This document shows positions 9,405-19,314 of a DNA stretch of 49,631 bases, piece after piece. The DNA is taken from contig CAYLVY010000009.1 in NCBI GenBank assembly GCA_964387205.1, positions 1-49,631 of the forward strand. Reading direction: 5' to 3'. The position numbers and the translations under genes were made by a program. Each line of letters begins with the position of its first letter. The first letter of the stretch is position 1. The notes under the pieces are model-generated. The model was given only the letters and a program-made list of their open reading frames with translations, made no database searches and had not been told where the DNA came from. Origin of the DNA: CAIVAT01 sp964387205. GTDB taxonomy: Bacteria > Bacteroidota > Bacteroidia > Bacteroidales > FEN-979.

Positions 9405-12400
9405 AGGGTGGCGCTCTGTGCCAGCCCGCTGTTGCTGTTCATGCCACCTTTGGTAATCCTTACCTGCGTGGATGACAAGCTTGCTCCTCCTGAAACCATT
9501 GTGACAGCCCAGTAATGATCATTGTCCAGGGTCATCATGGTGGTACCCGGTGTCCCTCCGGTGGTACCGTCAAAAACCTCTGCTTTGATCACCAGATCCG
9601 GGCCGGAGATGGTGACAGGGTTGATCAGTTCAAGTGGTAAATAGATACCTTTCCCAACGGGGAAGAGATAGGTGGTCCCGCTGGCAAGAGATGGCGGTAA
9701 CGTCCGGCAAAGAGGGCCATCCACCATTCCGTCGGTATAAGTCAGATCTGAAGAACTGATGCCGGTGATGGTCAGTAGATTGGCAGATGTGGTAATCAGG
9801 GTTCCGGAGACCATGTTAAATTTGCCCGTCTGGAGCGCACTGCTTAAAGTAACTCCGGCAGGATTGGAGATCGTCATGGTACCTGAAATGGAAGCCGGAA
9901 GTTCGCTTCCCGTAACCCTGGGCTGGGTTCCGTTGTAAGTGTAATTCACCAGTCCGGTACCGAAATTCCTGGTGATAGTTCCTGAACACCCGCCATCGCC
10001 CATGATCAGATTAAAGCCGGTTGAACCACCGGTACCAATGGTGATGCCAGAAGTTTGCAGCGTGCCGGCCATGAGTTGCAAAGTCCCATCACCCATAATG
10101 GTGAGACCGGCAGGGATGACTATGGTACTTCCTGATGCGGATGTATTCTGAACGATAAGCCCGGACAACTGGCCGGAGGTGATGGTGCCGTTGTTGGTAA
10201 GACTCTGAATACCGTGTGCGCCTGTAAATGCCAGGTTCGTGGTTCCGGTATTCATGGTAAATACCGAACCGCTGTCTATGGTGATATTCCCGGGAAAGGA
10301 GGGACTCATCCCGATCATATTCAGCGCGTAATTGTTGTTGTTGAAGGTACCTGTACTGTTAAGTGAAAGGTTACCATATATGCTGGTATTTCCGACCAGG
10401 TTGCAACTGTGGTTTCCCCCGCTATTGGTCATGATCAGGTTGGGGGAGTTCCCTTTGATCAGGAATAGCCGGGAACTTCCGGAGAGCGTGCTTCCCAGTT
10501 CTACCGTTCCTCCGGTGACATTGACCGTACCGGCATTGTTGAAATAATCCAGGCGGTTTGCCGCAGTGGTATTGCTGTTGGGAAGCACCAGCGTGATGGT
10601 GCCGCCACTCATGGTAAAAGTGCTGGCGCTGTTGGTAATCCCGAATCCGGCAGCATTCGAGCCGGTATTGCCTACGGTCGTGACATTGACTGTTCCCCCG
10701 TTTTGTATCCAGTTCATGGCATTGGTACTGTTGAACCTTCCGCTCAGGTTGAGGGTCCCACCTTCGATCAGGATGGTACCGGAAGTACCTGCACCCAAGG
10801 CGTTGTTGGAGGATGTTCCGATATTGCAAATGCCGTTGGATAACCGGAAAAGTCCGGTGATGGTAGGATTTCCGGATTGGCCGGTCATGGTGAAATTGGG
10901 ATTGTCGATCCAGAGTGCCCCTAATGCCGGTACCGCAAAGGAGGTGCTTGTATATATTTTATTTTCAAAGGATTGACTGCCTCCAACTTTAATAGTGCCG
11001 GCAGTATGGGTGTATAAGAACCCGGTGGTAGTTACTCCCGATCCGGAACATGGTGAGAGGATTTCGAGTGCCGGAGGGATACTCCCGGCAGTAGCGGTGG
11101 TATTCCCTTTATTCAGCACGATCCTGTAGAAGTCGATCGAACCTGAACCGGATACGGTGGCATCGGGCATCCCCAAGAAGGTCACGGTACACTTTCCGTT
11201 TGATGAGCCGATGTACATGTCAAAAGTGCCGTTCACTGTAAGCGACCCGATGCCGATGGCGGTGGGGGAGGAGCCGCCGATTTTCAGGGTATGGGTCAGA
11301 TTGGAACCTCCGGATGCGCCAGCCGAAAAGGTGCCTCCGGCGTTTACGTTTATCTCCTGAGTGACGCTGAGGGATTGCACCGTGGTACCGAACCGGAGGA
11401 TAGCGGTGTTCTCAACGGTGAGGGCATTACATTCCGAAGCAGCATCAATGACTACAGTATGTCCTGGATTGATGGCGACATCATCCAGTAACCCCGGAAT
11501 TGTTCCGCCTGACCAGGTTGCGGGTGCGCTCCAGTTTCCACTGGTAGCCGAAGTGATCAGGGCCGGAGAGAGGGTTGCCTGGTTACCGGACAATTCAGGA
11601 GAGGCCGCGCTTCCCTCGTTAGCGGCTGTAATCCGGAAGTAATAGGTGTCTCCCGGAAGAAGTTCGCTTTTGGTTATGGAGTAAACAGTACCTGTACCGG
11701 CTGTAGTTGTGGACTCAACAGTTCCCAAGAGTGAGTAAGAGAGGCCATCAAGGGAGAACCAGACATTAAACCAAGTTTCGGTGGTAGAGTTGTCGGTCCA
11801 GTTGACGGTCATTTCCGTTTTGGTGATATCAGTGAAGGACAGGGTGATGGGAGCAACCGGCGACACTGATGGCGGGGTGAAAGTATAGATTTGGCCTTCA
11901 GCGGGTTTGGCAGAAATGCTGGTGGTTTCGGTCACGGAGCTCACAACCGGGGCATTCGAGGAGTTATTGAGTGACAGGAAGTTCCCGGCACCGGTGCCGG
12001 TTGCCGTGATACCGATAGAGGCGGTAGGGCTACACAAACTGCACGGCTCCTGATGATAAATGAACTCAACCCGGCTATTCTGCTCATATAATTTGACCTG
12101 GAACGAAATCCCGCCGGTTGTCGCGGTGTTCCTCCATCTGATATTGCTCCATTGAGCAGTGAAAACCCTCCCCGGGGTTGTTCCACTGGTAAAATAACTG
12201 AAATTGGTATCATGCTGAATATGGTGATCATCCCACAAGGGAGCAACCAGAGGCCGGGTTCCTCCGGAGGCAAGCAGGTTACTGTATGCGGCATTGGTGA
12301 TGTTGGCCCCGAAAGTGAGCCATCCTTTGGTAGAAGCAGACACAGTGGTGTAAGGAATTCCCATATAATGGAATGTAAATCCGACCGGGATGGCGTTGAA

Positions 12401-12559
12401 CCATCCGTCGTCAGGATTTCCTCCGCTGAGTGGCATGGTGATCCCTTCGCTTAGCGAAAGATAGGTTCCCGCTGATGCGGCAAAATCATAACGGGTGATG
12501 CTCTGGGTAAGTCCTGTGTGGGTAAAGGCCAGCAGCATGACAACTAACAATGCTCTCAT
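9405..12559 (-). CDS. Giant secreted multi-domain beta-helix protein, N-terminal segment
   Basis: Start chosen at ATG 12559, which begins a good signal peptide (MRALLVVMLLAFTHTG, cleavage after LTQ); an in-frame ATG 57 bases upstream only adds an unlikely leader. Domains in order: an N-terminal beta-sandwich (about 20-235; WDDHHIQHDTNFSYF), a fibronectin type III domain (about 245-335; TEMTVNWTDNSTTETWF), a G8-like domain (about 345-430; TWSGGTIPGLLDDVAI), then a long stretch of short repetitive beta strands rich in Gly, Thr, Ser and Asn that looks like a parallel beta-helix. It runs into the gap at 9404. Together with the two downstream segments the protein would exceed 2550 residues, clearly secreted or surface exposed. 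It heads the minus-strand run followed by GH31 and the transglutaminase lipoprotein. Adhesin or glycan-processing roles are both possible. Confidence 0.85.
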
Positions 12560-12702
12560 GGTATGTCTGATTAAGGTTGGTGATGTAAATATAGTGTAAA
12601 AAAACCATGCTGCCATGCGGGTAAGTCAAATATCAGATTTTTTATCGTATTATTTTTTCACCGGCAGTCACCGGAAAATGTTCTGAACCAGCAGTGTTTC
12701 AT

Positions 12703-12710
12703 TAACTTTG
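12703..12710 (+). promoter_or_regulatory. Candidate -7 promoter element for the 12741 gene
   Basis: TAACTTTG matches TAnnTTTG, about 30 bases before the ATG at 12741, within the 181-base divergent region between this gene and the giant gene. The giant gene has only an imperfect match (TATATTTA) in that region. Confidence 0.55.
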
Positions 12711-12740
12711 CCATCAGCATACACCACTTAAACCTGAATT

Positions 12741-13409
12741 ATGTATCGATGGATATGCATGGTGACTTTTGTATTGATGATGAACGGGTTGGCCGCTCAG
12801 CACCGCTTAGGTATTCAATCGGGATATCTGATCAATTATACCGCCATTGCTGAGTATGAGCGGATCGATCGCCATGATTTTTTACTGGATTCGGTGGATC
12901 TGACCAAAACGACCGGCTCCGTGCATGCGGCTTTATTCGTGGAGTCCGCGTTAGGCAAAGGGTTATACCTTCATACTGCCTTCTTTTACCAGCGCAAAGG
13001 GATCGATGCGGTCCGTTTTACCGGTGAAGATGGTTATACGTGGAGGAGCGATGCCAGGCAGCATTATGCCGGGATCCGGGAGATGATCGCCTGCCGGGGG
13101 GCAATTCGCGGCGGTAAAGCGGGATGGAGGATCGCAACCGGACTCGGGATTGGTTTTACAGTGGGCACTCCCAACGGCGGCGCATTGTTTTCCGGCCCAT
13201 TATACCGCTTTTTTATGCCTTTTTGCAGGTATAATCAGGTGGATATGGGATGGATAACCGAAGCGGGTCTCAGTTATCGCCTCGGGCCAGGCGATCTGGA
13301 ATGTAAACTGGGATTTGAATATGGCCTGACGGATGTCATGGAAGATGCTTTTATCATCGGCCGGCCGATCTCTGGATCAGTGATGGTTGCCTATTCCATC
13401 CCTCTCTGA
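12741..13409 (+). CDS. Predicted outer-membrane beta-barrel protein
   Basis: A 222-residue protein with a clear signal peptide (MYRWICMVTFVLMMNGLAAQ). The mature part alternates polar and hydrophobic residues in strands of about 10 residues, for example RLGIQSGYLINYTAI, LYLHTAFFYQRKG and GWRIATGLGIGFTVGTP, typical of the PorT-like/OMP_b-brl outer-membrane barrels of Bacteroidota. It ends VMVAYSIPL, without the usual terminal aromatic residue. No enzymatic motif is visible. It stands alone between the divergently transcribed giant gene and the convergent M64 peptidase gene, whose stop is 22 bases away. The precise role is unknown; a structural or small channel protein of the outer membrane is the most that can be inferred. 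Confidence 0.72.
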   Translation: MYRWICMVTFVLMMNGLAAQHRLGIQSGYLINYTAIAEYERIDRHDFLLDSVDLTKTTGSVHAALFVESALGKGLYLHTAFFYQRKGIDAVRFTGEDGYTWRSDARQHYAGIREMIACRGAIRGGKAGWRIATGLGIGFTVGTPNGGALFSGPLYRFFMPFCRYNQVDMGWITEAGLSYRLGPGDLECKLGFEYGLTDVMEDAFIIGRPISGSVMVAYSIPL

Positions 13410-13431
13410 CCACATCAATGGTCACCATTTC

Positions 13432-14763
13432 CTATTCCGTATAAAACCTTATCATTTTCCGGATGGCCTCCTGGCACACAGGACAAAACCCCGGGGCTTC
13501 ATTGGTTTTCATCCGGCAATCCATGGCAGGACTGAACATTCCTTTGGAGAGATAGCCACCTCCTTCAAACATCCCGGAGGCGTTTTTATAGGCATCGGTC
13601 CGGGGGGTAGGAATGGGAACTCCCGGGGTGATCATATGCTTCCATTTGGACTGAAAATCGACGTTGGTCGTGATATTCGGCTCCCACGGTTCGAAGGCAA
13701 GATTGTAAAAATCGGAATAGGTAACCGCAGAGGTGTAGTATTCGTCGGCCAGGCCTGCAAACTGGTGTCCGAATTCGTGAAGCGCCACAATGTTAGATTG
13801 GGGATGGTCAACGGTACTTTGACCATAATGGTTATAGAACCCGCCACCGCCATATTGTTTGCTGTTGACGAGCACAAAAACCATATCATACGGAACATTG
13901 GCGGCAATGTCATACATGGCGCGGGTTTCAGAGGTTGTCAGGTACCGCTCCATGTCAAAGGTGTAAAAACTGCTTCTTATGTTGGTGTTGACCCAATGCC
14001 TTTTTCCCGGGTTGGTCACCCCTGACTCTTCGGAGGGAGAAGCGAGCGCATAAAAGTTGAACCGCTCTGCCATCTCATCATAAGGTGCCATACTTAAAAA
14101 ATAGTTGGCCATCCGCCTGGCATCTGCCCTGAACTTTTCCATCTCCTCAATGGTATAACCCTCTGCCAGAAAAGCAACATCGACATGGTTTTCAGGTGAG
14201 CCATTATCCATAATGCGCATGATCTCCACCGGAGCCACTTTCTCCCTTATAATGAAGTAATCGCCGGGATTGATGTATCTTTCGAGGATCGGCACGAATT
14301 GATTGGTTGAAAACTCGCGACGTTCTACCAGGAATTGGATGGTTTTTTTCGGAAAGGGAAGAATGGCGGTCATGGGATAGGCCCGCTTCATAAGCCTGGC
14401 TTCCGGAGTACCCTTCCATTCCTGAAAAAGGGAGTTGAAGCCCCGGGTGAAAATGACAGTCGAAGAGGCCGAATCTTTCACCACGCAACGATAACTGCCA
14501 TATCCGAAAGGATCATTCAGGTTCCGGTGCGGTCCGCCATAAAAGGGCTCTTCTTTCATCTGCACGAAAAAACCTGCTTCGGAAGACGAATCTCCGCCCA
14601 GAAGGTAATCAACCCGAAGGGTCCTGTTTTCAAACCAAGTGTTGAACGGTACCTCAGTGCTTTGTGTTGGCCTGATGGGGGCGATCGCGGGTGAAACTTG
14701 TGCCGGGAGACGGCTGGCCAGTAGTGAGAAAAGGATTGTCGTAAGCAGGATGAATGGTTTCAT
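13432..14763 (-). CDS. M64 family (IgA-peptidase type) metallopeptidase, exported
   Basis: Zinc metallopeptidase of family M64. The start is taken at ATG 14763, which gives a signal peptide (MKPFILLTTILFSLLASRLPAQ) and a 443-residue protein; the frame extends 39 codons further upstream but that part is not signal-like. An N-terminal beta domain (about 20-185) precedes the catalytic domain, which begins around NHVDVAFLAEGYT. The zinc motif is HEFGHQFAGLADEY, with His329, Glu330, His333 and Asp340. Family members are secreted and cut host or environmental proteins; the substrate here is unknown. A TAnnTTTG element lies about 30 bases upstream of the start. It is convergent with the beta-barrel gene and divergent from galM. 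Confidence 0.92.
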   Translation of the reverse strand: MKPFILLTTILFSLLASRLPAQVSPAIAPIRPTQSTEVPFNTWFENRTLRVDYLLGGDSSSEAGFFVQMKEEPFYGGPHRNLNDPFGYGSYRCVVKDSASSTVIFTRGFNSLFQEWKGTPEARLMKRAYPMTAILPFPKKTIQFLVERREFSTNQFVPILERYINPGDYFIIREKVAPVEIMRIMDNGSPENHVDVAFLAEGYTIEEMEKFRADARRMANYFLSMAPYDEMAERFNFYALASPSEESGVTNPGKRHWVNTNIRSSFYTFDMERYLTTSETRAMYDIAANVPYDMVFVLVNSKQYGGGGFYNHYGQSTVDHPQSNIVALHEFGHQFAGLADEYYTSAVTYSDFYNLAFEPWEPNITTNVDFQSKWKHMITPGVPIPTPRTDAYKNASGMFEGGGYLSKGMFSPAMDCRMKTNEAPGFCPVCQEAIRKMIRFYTE

Positions 14764-14789
14764 TAGTTCAGGTTGATGGATTATTGGCT

Positions 14790-14797
14790 CAAAGATA
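14790..14797 (-). promoter_or_regulatory. Candidate -7 promoter element for the M64 peptidase gene
   Basis: TATCTTTG on the minus strand matches TAnnTTTG about 27 bases before ATG 14763. Its position supports that start over the upstream in-frame start at 14880, which would lie before the promoter. The rest of the 242-base region to galM shows no perfect match on the plus strand. Confidence 0.55.
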
Positions 14798-15005
14798 CAT
14801 TTTTTCGCTACCGGCACCCCCCGTTCCACAATGGTGGTAAGCGGCCGGTCGGAAGAATTTTTTCTGGCCATAGCAGTCATTTCCGAACTCTTTGCGTACT
14901 TTTACCTTCCGAAAGGTCTTTCCCTGCAGGAATATTATTATGATAATGATTTTCAGTCAGATAATAATAAGCCTATTCATCATTCAGCATTAAAGATTTA
15001 AAAAT

Positions 15006-16178
15006 ATGCACCGTCTGTTCTTTTCTCTCGCCATAGTTTCTTCTTGGGTAATTTTTGGATGCTCAGCTGATGATAAGAATAACAAACAAAAGGGAGAAGC
15101 TATCAGCATCGGAAACATTGATCAAAATAAGGACATGAATAATGAAATAACAAAGAGGGTATTCGGCAGGGTGGATGGCCGGGATGTTTATTTATATACC
15201 CTTGATAATCAGAGTGGGTTAAAAGTATCCATTACCAATTACGGAGGGATCATCACTTCGATCGAGTTTCCCGATAAGAACGGAAAAGCCGGAGATGTAG
15301 TTCTTGGCTATGATACCCTGGATCAGTACATTGCCAATAATCCCTATTTTGGCGCCATTGTCGGACGTTATGCCAACCGCATTGCCCGGGGGCAGTTCAG
15401 TCTGGATGGAAAAACATACAAACTCGCTGTAAATAACGGAAAAAATGCATTGCACGGAGGATTGAAAGGTTTTGACAAAGTGGTTTGGGAGGCGGAGGAA
15501 TTTTCCGATTCTGCCCGCCAGGGTCTTGTACTGAAATATACGAGCCCGGATGGAGAGGAGGGATATCCCGGCAACCTGAAAGTGAAGGTGGTTTATACCA
15601 TCGATCAGCATCATTGCCTGACCATTCAGATTGAAGCGGAAACGGATAAAGCTACTCCGGTCAACCTGTGCAACCACACCTATTTTAACCTCAGTGAGGC
15701 CGACACCAATATTCTCGGACATTATCTTACCCTTTGGGCGGATAAATATACCCCGGTAAATGATGAACTGATCCCCACCGGAAAGCTACTGCCGGTGCGG
15801 AATACCCCGATGGATTTCAATAATTCGCCACAGATCGGTGCCGGGATCGGGAAAGTCCCGGGAGGATACGATCATAATTATGTGCTGAAAAAAGAGCCCG
15901 GGGCTTTGGCGACCGCGGCAAAACTTTATGATCCGCGGAGTGGCAGGCAACTGGAGGTCAGAACGACCCAACCGGGGATCCAGTTCTATGCTGGAAATTT
16001 CCTTGATGGCACTATCAAAGGAAAGAAGGGAAAGATCTATCACAAACACTATGGACTGTGCCTGGAGACACAACATTTCCCGGATTCACCCAATCAGCCG
16101 GCATTCCCCTCGACCATCCTCCGACCCGGTGAAATTTACTCCCAAACGACTGTTTACAAGTTGTCTATCCTGCGGTGA
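15006..16178 (+). CDS. galM: Aldose 1-epimerase (mutarotase), lipoprotein
   Basis: Interconverts alpha and beta anomers of galactose and related aldoses. The protein has 390 residues; about 45 residues precede the enzyme domain, beginning with a signal peptide and a lipobox-like IFGC (Cys19), so the enzyme should sit in the periplasm or on the surface rather than in the cytoplasm. Family residues are all present: His150 in NNGKNALHGG, His224 in NHTYFNL, Asp289 in GGYDHNY and the catalytic-base Glu354 in LCLETQHFPD. An exported mutarotase next to exported glycosidases would condition released sugars before uptake. It converges on the rhaD-galK-ppk2 run, 31 bases from the ppk2 stop. The 242-base region upstream shows no perfect TAnnTTTG motif. 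Confidence 0.94.
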   Translation: MHRLFFSLAIVSSWVIFGCSADDKNNKQKGEAISIGNIDQNKDMNNEITKRVFGRVDGRDVYLYTLDNQSGLKVSITNYGGIITSIEFPDKNGKAGDVVLGYDTLDQYIANNPYFGAIVGRYANRIARGQFSLDGKTYKLAVNNGKNALHGGLKGFDKVVWEAEEFSDSARQGLVLKYTSPDGEEGYPGNLKVKVVYTIDQHHCLTIQIEAETDKATPVNLCNHTYFNLSEADTNILGHYLTLWADKYTPVNDELIPTGKLLPVRNTPMDFNNSPQIGAGIGKVPGGYDHNYVLKKEPGALATAAKLYDPRSGRQLEVRTTQPGIQFYAGNFLDGTIKGKKGKIYHKHYGLCLETQHFPDSPNQPAFPSTILRPGEIYSQTTVYKLSILR

Positions 16179-16209
16179 CACAAGACCACCCATTCGGTTT
16201 CTGCTCTGC

Positions 16210-17109
16210 TCAATAAACTTGCGGTACGTATGTCTGCTCTTCCCTTGGCGGTCTGACATAGGACTTATCCCTGATCAGAGGCGGAAGCACGATGGGTTCG
16301 CGCGGTACCTCCTCGTAGGGTATCATGCTGAGGAGATGATGGATACAATTCAGCCTGGCACGGCGCTTATCATCTGCCTCCACCACAAACCACGGGGATT
16401 GCTTGGTGTCAGTATAGGCAAACATATCGTCCTTTGCTTTCGAATACTCCACCCATTTCGACCGGGATTCCACATCCATGGGGCTGATTTTCCAACGACG
16501 GGTCGGATCGGCAATACGTTGCCGGAATCTCTTTTCCTGTTCTTTGTCGCTTACAGAAAACCAATATTTGATCAGGATGACCCCCGAACGGATCAACATG
16601 GTTTCAAAATTGGGGCATGACCGGAGGAAATCCCAGTATTCCTCCTCCGAACAGAATCCCATCACACGTTCAACCCCGGCACGGTTGTACCAACTGCGGT
16701 CAAACAGTACCATCTCGCCCGCAGCCGGCAGATGCGCTGCATAGCGTTGAAAATACCATTGCGTTTTCTCCTTCTCGGTGGGAATACCCAGGGCCACCAC
16801 GCGGCAGATACGCGGGTTCAGTGTTTCGGTGATGCGTTTGATGGCGCCTCCTTTGCCCGCAGCATCCCTCCCTTCAAATATTACCACCACTCGCAACCCT
16901 TTGTATTTAATCCACTCCTGTAACTTTACGAGTTCAATCTGCAGTTTGGCCAACTCCTCCTCATAGAAATGGGAGGGCAGCTTATTATTCCCTTCATCTT
17001 CCGGATCGACCGGACGGGAGCCGCCTGCAGGCTTTTCAGCTCCGGAATCTTTATCCTTCCTGTGTTTGTCTTTATGCTCCGGTTTTTCTTTGTGATGGCC
17101 CATATCCAA
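16210..17109 (-). CDS. ppk2: Polyphosphate kinase 2 (PPK2)
   Basis: Transfers phosphate between polyphosphate and nucleotides. The 299-residue length and single kinase domain fit class I or III PPK2. Walker A is FEGRDAAGKGG (Lys86), Walker B/lid is LFDRSWYNRAGVE (Asp137, Arg138), and KYWFSVSDKEQEKRF and WKISPMD are family signatures. Residues 1-40 form an unusual His/Lys/Asp/Glu-rich hydrophilic tail before the enzyme domain. Start ATG at 17109 or 17103 (both Met, residues 1 and 3) cannot be separated; neither has a good ribosome site. The galK stop is 15 bases upstream, so the two are almost certainly one transcript, an odd partnership that might link sugar phosphorylation to nucleotide or phosphate state. 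Confidence 0.95.
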   Translation of the reverse strand: MDMGHHKEKPEHKDKHRKDKDSGAEKPAGGSRPVDPEDEGNNKLPSHFYEEELAKLQIELVKLQEWIKYKGLRVVVIFEGRDAAGKGGAIKRITETLNPRICRVVALGIPTEKEKTQWYFQRYAAHLPAAGEMVLFDRSWYNRAGVERVMGFCSEEEYWDFLRSCPNFETMLIRSGVILIKYWFSVSDKEQEKRFRQRIADPTRRWKISPMDVESRSKWVEYSKAKDDMFAYTDTKQSPWFVVEADDKRRARLNCIHHLLSMIPYEEVPREPIVLPPLIRDKSYVRPPREEQTYVPQVY

Positions 17110-17124
17110 ATTTTTTTTGATGGT

Positions 17125-18297
17125 TTAGTCTTTTTTGATCTCCTTTACACCGTCGGATGTTTCGGCATGATAGAAGGAAGGGTGAAGACCGGTTTTACTA
17201 TAATATTCATTGCCAACTTGTTCGATAAATCTGTCCACTGCCTCTTCAGCCACGAGGTTGACGGTGCATCCGCCGAAACCCGCACCGGTCATCCTGGCGC
17301 CCACGCAGCCGTTGACATTCCACGCGGCATCGACCAGGGCATCCAGCTCCGGCCCGGTCACTTCGTAATTATCACGCAATGATTCGTGGGAGGAATTCAT
17401 CAGCGAACCGAACTGCATCAGGTCGCTCCTGAGCAGCAAAGGGATCGAATTCAGCACCCGCTGGTTTTCCGATATAACATGCCTTGCACGGCGCCTGACC
17501 ACCGGATCAGGGATCTGATCCTGGATCTTGAAGAAATGCATGAACCCTATCTCGCTGAGTCTGGAAAGGGTGGTAAGGCGACTCAGGTAAGTTACGGCAA
17601 GCTGACATTCTGCCACGCGTTCATTGTATGCCGATCCGGTCAATTCCCTTCTTTTATTGGTGTTGATGATGATCAGCCGGTAGTCTTTCAGGATCAGCGG
17701 GACATTTTTATATTCCAGCGTATTGCAGTTGAGAAACAGGGCATGGTCTTTTTTTCCCATGCCGATGGCAAACATGTCCATGATGCCGCAGTTCAATCCG
17801 ACAAATTCATTTTCAGCCCTTTTTGACATATAGATCAAGTCGGTCATCTCCAGATCAGCGGCATTCAACAACACCGTAACCGCGTATGCTGTCACCATCT
17901 CAATGGATGCAGAGGAGGAGAGGCCTGCTTCCTGCGGGATATCTCCGGCGTAAAGCATATCAAAGCCGGTCAGCGCGATCTTTCGCTGCAAAAACTGGTC
18001 AAAAATGCCCATTGGGTAATTCGTCCATGAACCTTCAATTTTTTTCGGTATATCTTCCAGCGGGAAGTCACCCCTGAGATCGACATTCCGGCTGGCCAGC
18101 CGCACTATGTGGTCAGGGTTTTTCCTGATAATGAGATAGGTGCCATATTGCAGTGCACAGGGCAAAACGAAGCCTCCGTTATAATCGGTATGTTCCCCGA
18201 TAAGGTTGATCCTTCCGGGAGCAAAGAAAATACGTGGCTCTTCTGAAGTTGTTCCGTAGAGTTCAAAAAATTCCTTTTTCAGCGCTTTGAGTTCCAT
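17125..18297 (-). CDS. galK: Galactokinase
   Basis: GHMP-family kinase phosphorylating galactose to galactose 1-phosphate, first step of the Leloir pathway. Signature GRINLIGEHTDYNGG at residues 28-42, ATP loop GLSSSAS at 125-131, catalytic Asp174 in CGIMDMFAIG, and the third motif GARMTGAGFGGC. Start chosen at ATG 18297 (390 residues, the usual galactokinase length); a TTG 39 bases upstream is also open but lacks support. It lies 54 bases downstream of the rhaD-like gene and 15 bases upstream of ppk2, all on the minus strand. galT and galE are not in the window. The neighbouring exported galM supports a galactose role. Confidence 0.95.
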   Translation of the reverse strand: MELKALKKEFFELYGTTSEEPRIFFAPGRINLIGEHTDYNGGFVLPCALQYGTYLIIRKNPDHIVRLASRNVDLRGDFPLEDIPKKIEGSWTNYPMGIFDQFLQRKIALTGFDMLYAGDIPQEAGLSSSASIEMVTAYAVTVLLNAADLEMTDLIYMSKRAENEFVGLNCGIMDMFAIGMGKKDHALFLNCNTLEYKNVPLILKDYRLIIINTNKRRELTGSAYNERVAECQLAVTYLSRLTTLSRLSEIGFMHFFKIQDQIPDPVVRRRARHVISENQRVLNSIPLLLRSDLMQFGSLMNSSHESLRDNYEVTGPELDALVDAAWNVNGCVGARMTGAGFGGCTVNLVAEEAVDRFIEQVGNEYYSKTGLHPSFYHAETSDGVKEIKKD

Positions 18298-18351
18298 GGG
18301 GGGGCTTTTCGGGTGGATACTATTGATGTCTGGCAAGCTTTTTTATCCGCA

Positions 18352-19179
18352 TTAATAAATTTTGAAGGCATGGGCCAACTCCTGCAACTGGTCTTCAGTC
18401 AGTCCGTCAGGAATGAAACCAGCCATCCGGGCCTGAATGTAGATCATGGCTGATTTAGAAAGTATATCTATCATATCGAAACATTCGTGCACATCATTTC
18501 CTACGGCCAGAACACCATGTTTCTCCCAGAGTACCGCGTCATGTTTTTCGAGTGCCTTCAGGGTTTCACCGGCGAGTTCCTGTGATCCGGTAAGTTGGTA
18601 GGGTACGATTCCGATTCCCCTGGGGGCAAAGACCCTGGTTTCAGGGATCATGGACCACAATAACCGTGAAAGCACGCCGGGTTTTAGAAAAGGGGCATGA
18701 TGTGAAAGGGCGATCAGTTCGGTGGGATGGGTATGGATCACGACACTCCGGTTGTTTCCTTTCTCCGAAAGAAACCGGTGAATGGCCAGGTGGGAAGGCA
18801 ATTCTGATGTCGGCGGGACACAGGGATCAGTAAGCAATATATAGTATTGACCTCCGGGACCGATCTTCAGGAAACTACCGTTGGTCATCGGGTCCTTGGC
18901 TACATCCCGCATGCGCTTCCCGGTGCTGGTCGTATAAAAAACTTCACCGGAAAGGCCGGGAAGGGGAGAGGGCAGATCCACGCTCAGGCCCGGGAATGCC
19001 GGAAATTCAAATGCCGGTTGCCCGGGAGCGGATACCCTGACTGAAATATTGCCCCCATTCCGCTCTGCCCATCCCTTTTCCCACAGGTATCGGGCAACCT
19101 CGGCGACAGGCTGCAGCACGACATCGATATGTTTATCTCCGGTGATGATGTTATTTTGTGGATGATTAATCGGTTTCAT
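18352..19179 (-). CDS. rhaD: Class II aldolase, rhamnulose-1-phosphate aldolase type
   Basis: Zinc-dependent class II aldolase cleaving a ketose 1-phosphate (rhamnulose 1-phosphate) to dihydroxyacetone phosphate and lactaldehyde. RhaD hallmarks are present: KGWAERNGGNISV at 36-48, catalytic Glu126 in PTSELPSH, zinc ligands His149 and His151 in IHTHPTEL and His221 in LWEKHGVLAVG. The length of 275 residues fits RhaD. It is first in a minus-strand run with galK and ppk2; no rhamnose isomerase or kinase is in the window, so the true substrate could be another deoxyketose 1-phosphate such as fuculose 1-phosphate. The 135-base region shared with the divergent antiporter gene carries no perfect TAnnTTTG element in either direction. 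Confidence 0.88.
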   Translation of the reverse strand: MKPINHPQNNIITGDKHIDVVLQPVAEVARYLWEKGWAERNGGNISVRVSAPGQPAFEFPAFPGLSVDLPSPLPGLSGEVFYTTSTGKRMRDVAKDPMTNGSFLKIGPGGQYYILLTDPCVPPTSELPSHLAIHRFLSEKGNNRSVVIHTHPTELIALSHHAPFLKPGVLSRLLWSMIPETRVFAPRGIGIVPYQLTGSQELAGETLKALEKHDAVLWEKHGVLAVGNDVHECFDMIDILSKSAMIYIQARMAGFIPDGLTEDQLQELAHAFKIY

Positions 19180-19314
19180 GTCGGGTAGTTTATCCGGAAG
19201 CTGATTGAACAGGTCGCAACAAACCGTAAAAATAGGATTTTAGTAGTTTCCCCGGCTACCAATAGCAGAAAGATTTGCTGGCATGTCTGTTTTTTTTCTA
19301 TTTTTATCCCGCCT

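Noticed and set aside
13387..14025. Plus-strand open frame of about 210 codons
   Set aside because: Antisense to the M64 catalytic domain; no protein-like signatures.
14880..15005. AT-rich stretch before galM as a riboswitch or promoter
   Set aside because: No perfect TAnnTTTG match and no clear stem structure could be defended by eye; left unassigned.
15928..16620. Plus-strand open frame overlapping galM and ppk2
   Set aside because: It overlaps two firmly identified genes in other frames.
17125..18336. Longer galactokinase from TTG 18336
   Set aside because: ATG 18297 gives the usual family length and no extra conserved residues are seen upstream.
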